Assembly (NCBI RefSeq): GCF_001742285.1
Contig: NZ_MIEK01000045.1
Location: 84,955-148,954 of the forward strand
Length of the DNA: 64,000 nt
Direction of reading: 5' to 3'
From: Enterococcus rivorum
GTDB lineage: Bacteria > Bacillota > Bacilli > Lactobacillales > Enterococcaceae
In this document: piece by piece, positions 8,339-16,566 of the stretch
Numbering within the stretch: position 1 is the first letter of the stretch
Layout of the letters: each line of letters begins with the position of its first letter
Position numbers and translations under genes: made by a program
The notes under the pieces: model-generated
What the model saw: only the letters and a program-made list of their open reading frames with translations
What the model was told of the DNA's origin: nothing
Database searches by the model: none

Positions 8339-9046
8339 ATGAAAATCAGTAGTATTCCACTGAAAAGTTTGTATTTGTTGAAAGTTGCTTTTGAAGAAAG
8401 TGTCCTTGATGATGTGAGAGCATTTAAAGAACAAATGGGGGAAGGTACATTTAATGCTAAACATGGCTTAAATTGGGATCTTACATATCGGAATGTTAGT
8501 GCGGCTGCAACTACACTTGGGATGATAGTGATAGAAGCTAAGCGGGGCTTTTGGGAGTTTGACCTTGTTTTGGATTTAAAGTCAAAAGAAGTGTTAGTTT
8601 TTATGAAAGATCCCAATACGAATATAGCAGCTCGGATTGATTATCATTACTTCAATGCATTACTTTACAAGCATGAATCATTTGAAATGGATATGCTGGC
8701 AGATGATTTTGCTGAGGGAGAAGACAAAATTAAAATGGATATTGTAAAGGATATTCTTGGGGGATTTGCTTATGCCTACGATACTGTTCTTGTAATGTCC
8801 AAAGAAATGGATGGACATAAAGCTTTAAAAACATCTTTAAAACTATATTCAAAAGAAGGGCAGCTTTTAGAAACAGAATTGATTCCAAATCTTCCAAACG
8901 ATGATGATACAGAAAGTCAATATACATCTGATCAACATGATATTAAAGGGATTTCTTTAAAAGACAGCAAGCCCAAAGAAAATACGATGTTTGACTCTGA
9001 AGATTTAAAAAGGGATGAAAATATTGAAGACGAAGAGCAGGCATAA
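8339..9046 (+). CDS. Protein of unknown function paired with an HTH/ImmA-IrrE gene
   Basis: The start has AGGAGG nine bases upstream. The 235 residues are soluble and mixed alpha/beta up to about residue 175, with an acidic, low-complexity C-terminal tail of about 60 residues. No catalytic motif stands out. The gene lies 34 bases before an HTH/ImmA-IrrE regulator-protease, and such proteases usually control a neighbouring gene. It could be the effector or target of that pair, perhaps a toxin-antitoxin or phage-sensing unit; this is inference. I recall similar DUF-type proteins beside ImmA/IrrE genes but cannot name the family firmly. Confidence 0.55.
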   Translation: MKISSIPLKSLYLLKVAFEESVLDDVRAFKEQMGEGTFNAKHGLNWDLTYRNVSAAATTLGMIVIEAKRGFWEFDLVLDLKSKEVLVFMKDPNTNIAARIDYHYFNALLYKHESFEMDMLADDFAEGEDKIKMDIVKDILGGFAYAYDTVLVMSKEMDGHKALKTSLKLYSKEGQLLETELIPNLPNDDDTESQYTSDQHDIKGISLKDSKPKENTMFDSEDLKRDENIEDEEQA

Positions 9047-9080
9047 TCTTCACTCACATTAGGAAGGGTGTCGTTAAAAA

Positions 9081-10235
9081 GTGAGAGAATTTAATGGTGA
9101 ACGATTAAAAGAAGCACGTTATTTTAAAGGTATATCAATAACAGATTTAGCAGATAAATTAGAAGTCAGTAAGCAGATGGTATCAAAATATGAAACAAAT
9201 AAGGCAAATCCAACTGCTGAAAATTTATTTAAAATAGTTAGAATACTTGATTTTCCTACTGAGTTTTATTTTAATGATGATAAATTTTCAGAGGTTAGTA
9301 ATGGTACTTTCTATCGATCTAGGTTTACTTCGACACAAAAACAGAAAGCTCCTTCGGAATCTATAAAAAGAGTTGTAACAATTTATCGAGATTTTTTAGA
9401 ACAGTACGTAAATTTTCCTAATCTTGCTAAACCTGTGATTCCAAATCTTGATGAACTTGTGGAGAATAAAAAATTTGAAACACTATCAAAAATACTACGA
9501 GACTACTGGGGTTTAGACAGAAGACCTATAGAATCTATGATGGTATTGTTAGAAGAAAAAGGTTTTGTCAATGCATTATTACCTAAAGAAATGGAAAAAG
9601 TGGATGCTTTTGGGAGTCATGAATTCATTAATGACAATAATTACTACGTAATTATTTCAAAAGCAGACTCATCATTTTACAGGCAACAATTTTCCTTAGC
9701 TCATGAATTAGCACATTGGATTATGCATACCGATGAAATAGACCCTCAAGCCCTTGATCCAATTGAGTATAGGAAGAAAGAATCAGAAGCGAATGATTTT
9801 GCTTCAAGTTTCCTGTTACCAAAAGAAGAATTTTTGAAGGATATAGATAACATAGGAACAGTAACACTAGCTAAACTATTAGTCTTGAAAGAAAAATGGA
9901 ATGTTGCGTTAAGTGCTATGCTTATGAGGGCAAGTAAACTTAATGCTATTACAGAGATAGAGCATCAGAAATTGCAAAAACAGATTAGCTATAAGGGTTG
10001 GAGAAAAAGAGAACCATTAGACGAAAAAAAATCTACTAAACCATTAGCTTTAAAGCAAGCTACAGAGCTAATAGTTGATCACGATGTAATAAAAGCTTCT
10101 GATATACCAATAAAGATAAATGAACAATATGGGAGACTGTACAATAGTAGTTTTCTTGAAAATGCTGTTGGTCTAGATACTGGATATTTGACTTTGAAAA
10201 GTGCTGAAGTGATAACATTAAAAGTTAGAAATTAA
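9081..10235 (+). CDS. XRE-family HTH regulator fused to ImmA/IrrE metallopeptidase domain
   Basis: A GTG start follows AGGAAGGG. Residues 1-60 form an XRE-type helix-turn-helix (LADKLEVSKQMVSKYETNKANPT). A zinc-peptidase domain follows, with HELAHW at residues 208-213 giving the HExxH site. The 384-residue architecture is that of HTH plus ImmA/IrrE proteins, which sense a signal and cleave or release a partner regulator. Its likely partner is the gene just upstream. A strong terminator follows, so the two genes probably form one transcript. Confidence 0.85.
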   Translation: MREFNGERLKEARYFKGISITDLADKLEVSKQMVSKYETNKANPTAENLFKIVRILDFPTEFYFNDDKFSEVSNGTFYRSRFTSTQKQKAPSESIKRVVTIYRDFLEQYVNFPNLAKPVIPNLDELVENKKFETLSKILRDYWGLDRRPIESMMVLLEEKGFVNALLPKEMEKVDAFGSHEFINDNNYYVIISKADSSFYRQQFSLAHELAHWIMHTDEIDPQALDPIEYRKKESEANDFASSFLLPKEEFLKDIDNIGTVTLAKLLVLKEKWNVALSAMLMRASKLNAITEIEHQKLQKQISYKGWRKREPLDEKKSTKPLALKQATELIVDHDVIKASDIPIKINEQYGRLYNSSFLENAVGLDTGYLTLKSAEVITLKVRN

Positions 10236-10262
10236 AGCAATAGTATCTGTAAAAAATGATTG

Positions 10263-10313
10263 AGATATCTTTATAGTGAAGTAAGTGCTGTCACATATAA
10301 AGGTATCTTTTTT
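10263..10313 (+). terminator. Rho-independent terminator
   Basis: A long stem (10263-10278 with 10292-10308, one G-U pair) is followed by T6. It ends the HTH/ImmA-IrrE transcript. Confidence 0.8.
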
Positions 10314-10378
10314 AATACAATTTTGCCAAAGTAAATCTAAAATATGTTACGATAATAACTAGTAGGGGATAAAACAAT

Positions 10379-10819
10379 ATGTCAACAGTGGAAGAAAGAC
10401 GATTTATAGTTTTTGTTGTAGCTTTTTCGGTAGTCAATAGCTGTAAGACGCTTATCTTTAATAATAATGTATTTAGCCCACAAGACTATTTTGGAGCAGC
10501 AATTACTATTGCATTAATATTTTATATGGAAATATATAGAGATAGGGAAGGATATCAATTATGGATAATTAGGTTTAAGAGTCCATTGAAAAATTTAGTG
10601 TTGATATTTATGGGAGCATTTCTTATTTTTCTAGTTTGGGGATTTGAACAGATAAGTGGATGGGCAATTGGTACAAATGAATTTGAACTGGCTAAGGTAG
10701 TTCTCTATTTTGTTACAAATATTACAAGCTATATTTTATTAACATTAGGAATTTGTTGCCTAATCCTTCCATTCCTAAGATTTTTGAGTGTTAAATTGGA
10801 TATGGATGCTATGGAGTAA
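10379..10819 (+). CDS. Small integral membrane protein, unknown function
   Basis: The 146 residues contain four hydrophobic helices (about 10-30, 35-55, 75-95 and 112-135). TAGGGGAT upstream is a fair ribosome binding site. It stands alone between terminators and the HNH gene and matches no family I can name. Membrane proteins of this size are common in defence and toxin islands, but nothing in the sequence proves such a role. Confidence 0.5.
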   Translation: MSTVEERRFIVFVVAFSVVNSCKTLIFNNNVFSPQDYFGAAITIALIFYMEIYRDREGYQLWIIRFKSPLKNLVLIFMGAFLIFLVWGFEQISGWAIGTNEFELAKVVLYFVTNITSYILLTLGICCLILPFLRFLSVKLDMDAME

Positions 10820-10990
10820 AGAAAAATTGAGAAAATTATTAAATTGCCTAGGTTTACGGAACTTATTAGTATTAAAGAAATATACGAATTTTATCTACTT
10901 AAAGTGTAACTTTACTTGCTATAAATAGTTGATATGTAAGTACAATTTAATGCGTCAAATTTTTTATTAGGTATTTAGTATATGACTATT

Positions 10991-10999
10991 TGGTATAAT
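10991..10999 (+). promoter_or_regulatory. Extended -10 promoter for the HNH module
   Basis: The sequence TGGTATAAT is a perfect -10 box with the TG extension, about 50 bases before the HNH start. The -35 region is poor, as is usual for extended -10 promoters. Confidence 0.6.
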
Positions 11000-11045
11000 T
11001 ATAGTGATAGAGGCTGAAGTGATAAATTTAAAGGAGAGGAAAAAG

Positions 11046-11330
11046 ATGGGCAGAAATGTAAGTACTAATGTCGAAAGAAAGATATATGCTGAGTCTATGG
11101 GGAGATGTATGAATCCAGAGTGTAAAGTAGAACTATTCAAACATAATGGCGACATAATGGAGAAAGCTCATATAGTTCCATATTGTGATACCCAAAATAA
11201 CTCATATGAAAATTTAATTATTTTATGTCCGAATTGTCATACGAACTTTGACAAAAATGCTGCATTCAGCAAAGAGGATGTTAAGTCATGGAAGCAATTA
11301 CGTAATGAGGAGTTTGAACTTTTTTTTTAG
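11046..11330 (+). CDS. HNH endonuclease domain protein, interrupted at a T9 run
   Basis: I choose the ATG at 11046 because AAAGGAGAGG lies just before it. The 94 residues carry an HNH fold: a Cys pair (RCMNPEC), the core EKAHIVPYCD, then NLIILCPNCHTNFDK, giving the two CxxC-type metal ligands and the catalytic His. The frame stops immediately after a run of nine T (11320-11328). Removing one T would continue without a stop into the long frame ending at 12186, making a protein of about 379 residues. Either the gene is disrupted, or full-length protein is made by slippage or phase variation. The next genes suggest a nuclease-based defence module. Confidence 0.8.
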   Translation: MGRNVSTNVERKIYAESMGRCMNPECKVELFKHNGDIMEKAHIVPYCDTQNNSYENLIILCPNCHTNFDKNAAFSKEDVKSWKQLRNEEFELFF

Positions 11331-12186
11331 TAAAGAATACGATACATTCGAGGATTTAAAACTGGAAGTAGTTCCGTTGTTATTACATAATCAAACAATT
11401 TTTGAAAATTATTATTTAAAGAGCAAAAGGGAGCTATGGGATATTTCTGAGGGAGAGATTTTATCAAACAATAGAATGCTAAGAAATATTTTAAAGAATA
11501 ACACTAAGTTGATTCAAAATCATTTTGATGAAAACTATTCAAATTTAGCAATAGTACAAAAATTTATGCTTCATATTGATGAGTTTGAAGCTACTCGACT
11601 AAGTAAAGAAAGAACAAGACAAGTATTGTTTCCAACTGAGATTAACTCCCTATTTGGAATAGAGCCTTTAAATCAAGGGTTTTTACCATCAGTAGAATCT
11701 ATTGAGAGTCTAATAGTGTCACTGCAAAATAAAGGAGAGTTTGAATCAATTGTTTTAGGTACTGATAATCCATATATACAGATAAAAAAAGATGATATTT
11801 CTGAAAAAATTTATCTATATGATATTCCTAGATTAAGACAAATGTATTATGATAACAATTGTTTCAGGGGGACGAATGTTCGTTTTTCGAGTTTGAATTA
11901 TGCTCTGAAAGTTATAAAATCAAGAGGTTTAAAATTTAATTTTTTGGATCTTAATAATCTAAAAGAAATTGTAGTAAATGGTGTGCATATAATTTTTATT
12001 TATGAATACTGCTTAAGTAAAGTCGAATTATTACAACTGTCTCCAAAAGAAAAATGTGTAGTTTTAAATTTACATAATTGGAATGGTGAAGGTTGTATTT
12101 CAGCAGAAGCATACGAATTAGCAGAAGAAATGAAAGTTAAATTACTAACAGTGGATGAATTTTATAGGTACCTCAATAATGTTTAG
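11326..12186 (+). pseudogene. C-terminal part of the HNH protein, out of frame by one base
   Basis: This frame has about 286 codons but no start with a ribosome binding site, and its first residues (FSKEYDTFEDL) continue naturally from the HNH part if one T is lost. The last 45 residues (VVLNLHNW, then EAYELAEEMKVKLLTVDEF) resemble the end of restriction-endonuclease-like folds, with a helix followed by the LLTVDEFYRYL pattern. It is therefore read as the second domain of one interrupted gene. It overlaps the nucleotidyltransferase start by eight bases, which suggests translational coupling that would need this frame to be translated. Confidence 0.6.
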
Positions 12187-12481
12187 AGAAAAGGATAATG
12201 TTATTCGGAAAATTATATATCATAAAAAATTGTTTGATTCATTTAAAAATGTATATTTGTTTGGATCTATAGTTGATGAAAAAAAAATTCCGAATGATAT
12301 AGATTTATTGCTAATATACGAAGATTTTTCTGATGAACTTTTACTAGATGTGGATAAGATAAATATTATTTTTGATCAATTATATGGACTTTCTTTTGAT
12401 TTAACAGTGCTTAGTGAACGTGAGGAAGATGAGTCATGCTTCATAAGTAGATTGAACTCAAATTACTTACAAATAAAATGA
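12179..12481 (+). CDS. Minimal nucleotidyltransferase (MNT-like)
   Basis: The ATG at 12179 overlaps the end of the preceding frame. The 100 residues form a minimal nucleotidyltransferase core: LFGSIVDEKKIPNDIDLLLI shows the GS motif followed by the DxD metal site, with a further acidic strand at FDLTVL. Such small enzymes act as antitoxins (MntA type, AMPylating a toxin) or in nucleotide-signalling defence. There is no HEPN toxin nearby; the neighbour is an HNH nuclease, so its target may be the HNH protein. That link is inferred from gene order. Confidence 0.75.
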   Translation: MFREKDNVIRKIIYHKKLFDSFKNVYLFGSIVDEKKIPNDIDLLLIYEDFSDELLLDVDKINIIFDQLYGLSFDLTVLSEREEDESCFISRLNSNYLQIK

Positions 12482-12599
12482 TAGACGTTTAAGTGGATTT
12501 ACTTTTATGTTTAATGGAACACTTAAAACACTATTGATACAGCTGCTTGAAATTTGGGTACTTGAGTAAATCTCAGTTGATGTGTTGTTAATGATAGCT

Positions 12600-12653
12600 G
12601 ATATCACTTATCTATGATACGGGCATACGTATCACAAATAATGCGGTTTTTTT
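12600..12653. repeat. Palindrome-containing repeat, copy 1
   Basis: The unit begins GATATCA, contains the inverted repeat GATACG-N6-CGTATC (12616-12633), and ends AATGCGGTTTTTT. A second copy lies about 112 bases downstream. The conserved parts extend outside the palindrome, so each unit is more than a hairpin. Confidence 0.6.
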
Positions 12654-12711
12654 GAGTGGTAGGAGTTCGGAACAAAAATCGAAGAAACGCTTGGTGCTGT
12701 GAGATTCTGCG

Positions 12712-12763
12712 GATATCATTCACTTACGATACGGAGAACCGTATCATAAATGATGCGGTTTTT
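12712..12763. repeat. Palindrome-containing repeat, copy 2
   Basis: GATATCA, then GATACGG-N4-CCGTATC (12728-12745), then ATGATGCGGTTTTT. The loop sequence differs from copy 1 but the stems are maintained, which suggests that the inverted repeat itself is functional, for example as a protein-binding site, a recombination site or an RNA hairpin. The surrounding 12482-12892 has no gene. Confidence 0.6.
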
Positions 12764-12892
12764 GAAAAGAGAAGGTTGGTTTAGAGGGCTTTTCAGGTGG
12801 GAAATGCAGGGTTTGTGATAGGGGAGTTCTTGGTTAGTGGGGAATAGTTATTGAGCTTGATGCGGATTGTTGTCTATTTAGGAGGAAACAAA

Positions 12893-13447
12893 ATGAATTT
12901 TTACACAGAAAGATTATTATTAAGACCATTTAAAAATACGGATGCAGCATCACTATTTGATTATGCGTCGGATAAGCGAGTAGGACCTATTGCAGGATGG
13001 CCAGCACATACGAGTGTTGAGAATAGCCAAGAAATTATTAAGACTGTTCTTTCTGATTCTTTAACATTTGCGGTATGTTTTAAAGAAGCCCCTGAAGTAG
13101 TGATTGGTAGCATTGGAATTATACTACACACGCAAGAAAAACTTTTTTTATTTATGGGGAAAAAAGATGCAGAAGTTGGGTACTGGTTAGGCGTTCCATT
13201 CTGGGGACAAGGTATCATTCCAGAAGCATTTACAGAAATAATGAGATACGCATTTGAAGAGTTGAAGGTTGAAGCAATTTGGTGTGGTTATTTCGATGAA
13301 AATGAACAATCTAAAAAAGTTCAAGAAAAGGCTGGATTACGATATGTACGAACAGAAATGGATATTGAGGTTCCATTGTTGAACTTGAAGAGAACAGAAC
13401 ATTTCTCTAGAATAACTAAAGAAGAATGGGAGAATATTTCTCTTTAG
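12893..13447 (+). CDS. GNAT-family N-acetyltransferase (RimJ/RimL-like)
   Basis: The ATG at 12893 follows AGGAGG. The 184 residues open with TERLLLRPF, typical of RimJ/RimL-type GNAT enzymes, and continue with VIGSIGI, VGYWLGVPFWGQGI and the acetyl-CoA loop region, ending in a beta strand region near AIWCGYFDENEQSKKVQEK. It would transfer an acetyl group from acetyl-CoA to an amine, possibly a protein N-terminus or small molecule; the substrate is unknown. It lies alone upstream of the second type VII module. Confidence 0.85.
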   Translation: MNFYTERLLLRPFKNTDAASLFDYASDKRVGPIAGWPAHTSVENSQEIIKTVLSDSLTFAVCFKEAPEVVIGSIGIILHTQEKLFLFMGKKDAEVGYWLGVPFWGQGIIPEAFTEIMRYAFEELKVEAIWCGYFDENEQSKKVQEKAGLRYVRTEMDIEVPLLNLKRTEHFSRITKEEWENISL

Positions 13448-13467
13448 TTATTTTTTTTAGCATTCTA

Positions 13468-13496
13468 TTGCTCCACTTTGTAATCATTGTTATAAT
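13468..13496 (+). promoter_or_regulatory. Promoter of the esxA-LXG operon
   Basis: TTGCTC (13468-13473) and TATAAT (13491-13496) are 17 bases apart, with a T-rich upstream region. It lies about 55 bases before esxA. Confidence 0.65.
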
Positions 13497-13553
13497 TTAA
13501 TTAGTAAAATATAAAATGAATATATACTGCTATATTCCATTGGAGGAAAAAGA

Positions 13554-13847
13554 ATGGCACAAATCAAATTATCACCAGAAGAATTAGAAACATCTGCTAC
13601 AAAATACACACAAGGGTCAGAAGAAATTTTAACGGTTTTATCTAACCTTGAGAGAGAACAAGACGCAATCCGTTCCAATTGGGAAGGTAGTGGTTTTGAA
13701 AGCTTTGACAATCAATTTGTGGAATTACAACCGAAAATTCGTGAGTTTGGTGAGTTGTTAGAACAAATCAACCAACAGCTACGTTCAGTGGCACAAATTA
13801 TGCGTGATACTGATAACGATATCTCACAAGCGATTAATAATCGTTAA
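13554..13847 (+). CDS. esxA: WXG100-family protein EsxA
   Basis: The 97-residue, helical-hairpin-sized protein carries the W-x-G turn motif (SNWEGSGFE near residues 42-50) between two amphipathic helices. WXG100 proteins are small substrates and partners of type VII secretion, exported as dimers. A strong ribosome binding site (GGAGG) precedes it. A partial terminator separates it from the Lap1-like gene, which would give more EsxA than downstream proteins. No secretion machinery genes (EssC, EsaA and so on) are in the window. Confidence 0.88.
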   Translation: MAQIKLSPEELETSATKYTQGSEEILTVLSNLEREQDAIRSNWEGSGFESFDNQFVELQPKIREFGELLEQINQQLRSVAQIMRDTDNDISQAINNR

Positions 13848-13854
13848 TATTTTT

Positions 13855-13897
13855 AGGACAGAGAAGTCTTTTGCATTTTCTTTGTCCTTATTTTTTT
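13855..13897 (+). terminator. Terminator or attenuator after esxA
   Basis: An 11-pair stem (13855-13865 with 13878-13888, one G-U) is followed by a T7 run. Located within the operon, it likely reduces rather than stops transcription into the toxin genes. Confidence 0.7.
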
Positions 13898-13923
13898 CAG
13901 TCAAACGAAAGGAGGCATAACAG

Positions 13924-14205
13924 ATGGCAGGAATAAAAAGTAACTCAGGAGTTGCGCAATCGGTTGCTTCCGCTATTGCCACTTCTCTAGGTTCCATTAA
14001 TCAAAGGGGAACCATCCTAACAGATAACCAAACAACTGTTGCTGGGAATACAAGTGCACAACAAGCTATCACTCAGTTAACATCTTTTAATACATCTCTT
14101 GTTCAGGCGGTCGCACAGGCAAGTAATAACATCCGTTCCGTTGCCTCAGAGTTTGAGGGGTTAGATCAGAAAATTGCTCAAACGGTTCAACAATTGCCTA
14201 GGTAG
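13924..14205 (+). CDS. Lap1-like type VII effector partner (TIGR04197/DUF3130 type)
   Basis: The 93 residues are small, helical and rich in Ser, Ala, Gln and Asn, opening with GIKSNSGVAQSVASAIATS and containing GNTSAQQAI. This matches my memory of the SACOL2603-like family, which pairs with LXG toxins as Lap1 and forms a WXG100-like helical hairpin without the WxG. AAAGGAGG precedes it. Gene order EsxA, Lap1, Lap2, LXG is the known delivery module. Confidence 0.75.
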   Translation: MAGIKSNSGVAQSVASAIATSLGSINQRGTILTDNQTTVAGNTSAQQAITQLTSFNTSLVQAVAQASNNIRSVASEFEGLDQKIAQTVQQLPR

Positions 14206-14223
14206 AAAAGGGGAAGTCGTCAG

Positions 14224-14583
14224 ATGAAGACATGGAATGAGGTTCAAGCTGAAAAGCTTCAATTAGAGCGCGATCAAGAAGGGCTGGAGAACACGCAGCG
14301 AAGTGTTCGTCAAACAGAAGAATCGTATGAAGAGTATTTTTTTCATCAAAGTACGCTATTTGAAGAACTACAAGAAGAGTTTGCCCAAAGTGAAACAGAT
14401 TTGTTGTATCAAGACATGGCGGAACAAATCCATTGGCAGAAACGCGCTCTTCAAGAGGTTTTAGAGGAGCAGGAACACGAAATGAAAAAAGAATTACAAG
14501 GAATCGAAGATAAAAAAGAAGCATTGGCTTGGGCAGAACGAGCAATTGCAAAAGCGGAAAAGGAGGAACAGAATGAGTATTGA
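14224..14583 (+). CDS. Lap2-like helical protein (DUF3958 type)
   Basis: The 119 residues are a nearly uninterrupted charged coiled coil (many Glu, Gln, Lys; few hydrophobics). It overlaps the following LXG start by 11 bases, which indicates translational coupling, and it follows the Lap1-like gene by 18 bases. In known LXG systems this protein binds the N-terminal LXG helices to make the export signal. The corresponding protein of the first module is truncated by the window edge. Confidence 0.75.
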   Translation: MKTWNEVQAEKLQLERDQEGLENTQRSVRQTEESYEEYFFHQSTLFEELQEEFAQSETDLLYQDMAEQIHWQKRALQEVLEEQEHEMKKELQGIEDKKEALAWAERAIAKAEKEEQNEY

Positions 14584-15955
14584 TATGTACTTAGGACAAG
14601 CACGAAGTCAAGCAGCTAGTGTGAAAAGTGTATGTAATCAATTGTCTCAAGGATATCGTTCTTTGTTGCAAAGCAATCAACAATTTATTGGAACAGTAGA
14701 ACTATCCAGTAAGGCGTATGATTCCGCAAAAGCTTTTTTTTCAGCGGTGATACAACCGTTAGTTCAAGGCGCTGAAGTGGGTGCAGAAATGACTGCAGAA
14801 GCCTGTCAAAAATTTGTGGATCAATATACATCGGAAGTAGATAGCATTGATTTGAAGTCTGACCAATTAGAACGTCGGATTCAACAGGTGAATCAATCCA
14901 TTCAAAATATGCAACACATTAATAACAATCTACCGTCACTACCATTAGGAACGAATCCCTTGAAACAAATCAATCAACGAATTATTGAGTCATTAGAAAC
15001 CACGAAAAGAGACTTGGAGAAGAAGCTAGAAAAATTGTTGGCCTTCAATGCCTCGTCTCCTGCTATTTTTTCAGAAGTGAATGCCTTTTATGGCACCTTG
15101 GCACAAGGTTTACAACAAGCGAATACTAGCTTCAATCCTTCAACAGGGACATTTTCTATACCGAAAGGGAAAGCTTTGGATTGGACGAAATCGGTTAATG
15201 AACGATTTGTAAAGAATGAAATTGATAAGTTAATGAAAAAAACAAAACTTACTAAAGATGATCTTGTAAAATTAATCCAAATTGCAGAACAAAATCCTAA
15301 TCAAGAAATGCCTAAAAGCTTTTGGGATATAGTATCTAAGTCTTGGAATGATATATCAGAAAATGTAAAAGATGGAACTCCATTAGATTTTGCCGCATTG
15401 ATGTTAGAGACTAGCGGAAATGTAACTTTAAAATTAGGAGGCTGGTATAATTATATTACAGGTATAAAAGGAACAAATTTTGTTATTGTTAATCCAAGAG
15501 TGGCCGCAGTAACATCAAAAATGTTTAGCCAAGGAAACCTCTTAATTGGTGGAGCAAAATATGGACTACCTGCTCTAGGTGGTGTTTTAGATTTTGTAGG
15601 ACAGGTAAGTGAAGGTGAAGATGTTGGAGATGCGGCAGTGAAAGCAGTTGCACATGTTGGGATAGGACTTGCTTCAGGGAAAGCTGGAGCTGCAGTAGGT
15701 GCAGCAATAGGTACGGCTATTCCAATTCCTGTTGTTGGAACAGTTGCAGGAGCCGTTGTAGGTTTTGCAGCTGGTGTAGTTATAGGTGCTGTTGGTAGCT
15801 GGGCATTTGACAGTTTGTATGATAACAAAGAAAAAATTTGGGAAGGCGCAAAAGAGTTAGGTGGATCAATCAAAAATGGCGTAGAAAAAATTGGAGAAAA
15901 TATTGGACAGGCTGTGGGAGGCTTTTTTGGGAATTTAGGAAGTGCTTTTGGTTAG
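14573..15955 (+). CDS. LXG-domain toxin with glycine-zipper C-terminus
   Basis: The ATG at 14573 has AAAGGAGG upstream. Of 460 residues, the first 200 form the LXG domain (opening MSIDMYLGQARSQAASVK). From about residue 340 the protein is hydrophobic and Gly/Ala-rich with repeated small-x3-small spacing (GKAGAAVGAAIGTA, AGAVVGFAAGVVIGAVG), then a final amphipathic Gly/Lys segment ending in FGNLGSAFG. This glycine-zipper layout is known in membrane-permeabilising LXG toxins such as TelE of streptococci. A pore-forming or depolarising action in target membranes is inferred. The next gene is a membrane protein suited as immunity. Confidence 0.85.
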   Translation: MSIDMYLGQARSQAASVKSVCNQLSQGYRSLLQSNQQFIGTVELSSKAYDSAKAFFSAVIQPLVQGAEVGAEMTAEACQKFVDQYTSEVDSIDLKSDQLERRIQQVNQSIQNMQHINNNLPSLPLGTNPLKQINQRIIESLETTKRDLEKKLEKLLAFNASSPAIFSEVNAFYGTLAQGLQQANTSFNPSTGTFSIPKGKALDWTKSVNERFVKNEIDKLMKKTKLTKDDLVKLIQIAEQNPNQEMPKSFWDIVSKSWNDISENVKDGTPLDFAALMLETSGNVTLKLGGWYNYITGIKGTNFVIVNPRVAAVTSKMFSQGNLLIGGAKYGLPALGGVLDFVGQVSEGEDVGDAAVKAVAHVGIGLASGKAGAAVGAAIGTAIPIPVVGTVAGAVVGFAAGVVIGAVGSWAFDSLYDNKEKIWEGAKELGGSIKNGVEKIGENIGQAVGGFFGNLGSAFG

Positions 15956-15972
15956 AAAGGTGAGACAGTAGA

Positions 15973-16566
15973 ATGAAGAAACGATATATAGCTATTTATA
16001 ATGGAGAAGAGGGAACCAAAAGCATTTTTTTTGATAATTTAGCAAAAAAATTGGTAGTTGTTGAAATCAATTCTGGTAAGGGAAAGACCTCAATAATCTC
16101 AGGTTTTTTAGGAATTTTAGTCTATTACTTATTTGGAAACATGCTTTTTAAATTATCTATTGACTCTTTGGTTCTGGTACTATTAATAGTGTTTTCAGGA
16201 ATGATAGGAGGATTTCTCTTTAATATAGTTATCAATAGAATCGCAAATAGTGATAACAATAAGTTAGAGTATATACTCAATATCGATGATGAAGAATTGG
16301 AAAAATATATGAATGAAGGAAAGAAACAACTAAGAAAGTATATATGGATGCTCTTTTTTTTGATTGTAATGTTGTGTGTGTGCTTAGTTCCATTATATAG
16401 TAACTATTACTCCGTGTTGCTTTTGTTTTCTGCATTATTTTTTTCAACAATTGTTTTCCTGTTTATCGGAGTAGTTTCACCACTCAAAAGAATGAGCGCA
16501 TATCGTTATATTAAAAAGAACAAGGAATTGTTGTTTTTCAACATTAAAGGAGAGATTCATTCATGA
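15973..16566 (+). CDS. Membrane immunity-type protein (family A)
   Basis: The 197 residues begin with a soluble strand-rich stretch (KRYIAIYNG ... SIFFDNLAKKLVVVE) and then four transmembrane helices (about 42-60, 65-88, 122-140 and 145-165). The same layout, a short beta-like head with a Tyr-hydrophobic-Tyr/Phe-Phe-Asp-Leu pattern followed by membrane helices, recurs in the genes at 17132, 19070, 20703 and 22068, each beside a glycine-zipper tip or its remains. It overlaps the next gene by four bases. A membrane antidote to the upstream toxin is the best inference. Confidence 0.6.
   Translation: MKKRYIAIYNGEEGTKSIFFDNLAKKLVVVEINSGKGKTSIISGFLGILVYYLFGNMLFKLSIDSLVLVLLIVFSGMIGGFLFNIVINRIANSDNNKLEYILNIDDEELEKYMNEGKKQLRKYIWMLFFLIVMLCVCLVPLYSNYYSVLLLFSALFFSTIVFLFIGVVSPLKRMSAYRYIKKNKELLFFNIKGEIHS

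Noticed and set aside
11248..11325. Independent start of the second HNH-region frame at 11248
   Set aside because: That start lies inside the HNH coding sequence in another frame, has no ribosome binding site, and gives residues unlike a protein N-terminus.
12600..12765. Short CRISPR-like array
   Set aside because: Only two copies, each self-palindromic, with about 112 bases between them and no spacer regularity; it does not match the repeat predicted by the tracrRNA.
15451..15873. Minus-strand protein opposite the LXG toxin tip
   Set aside because: The Pro/Ala/Thr-rich product mirrors the Gly/Ala-rich tip on the other strand and has no ribosome binding site.
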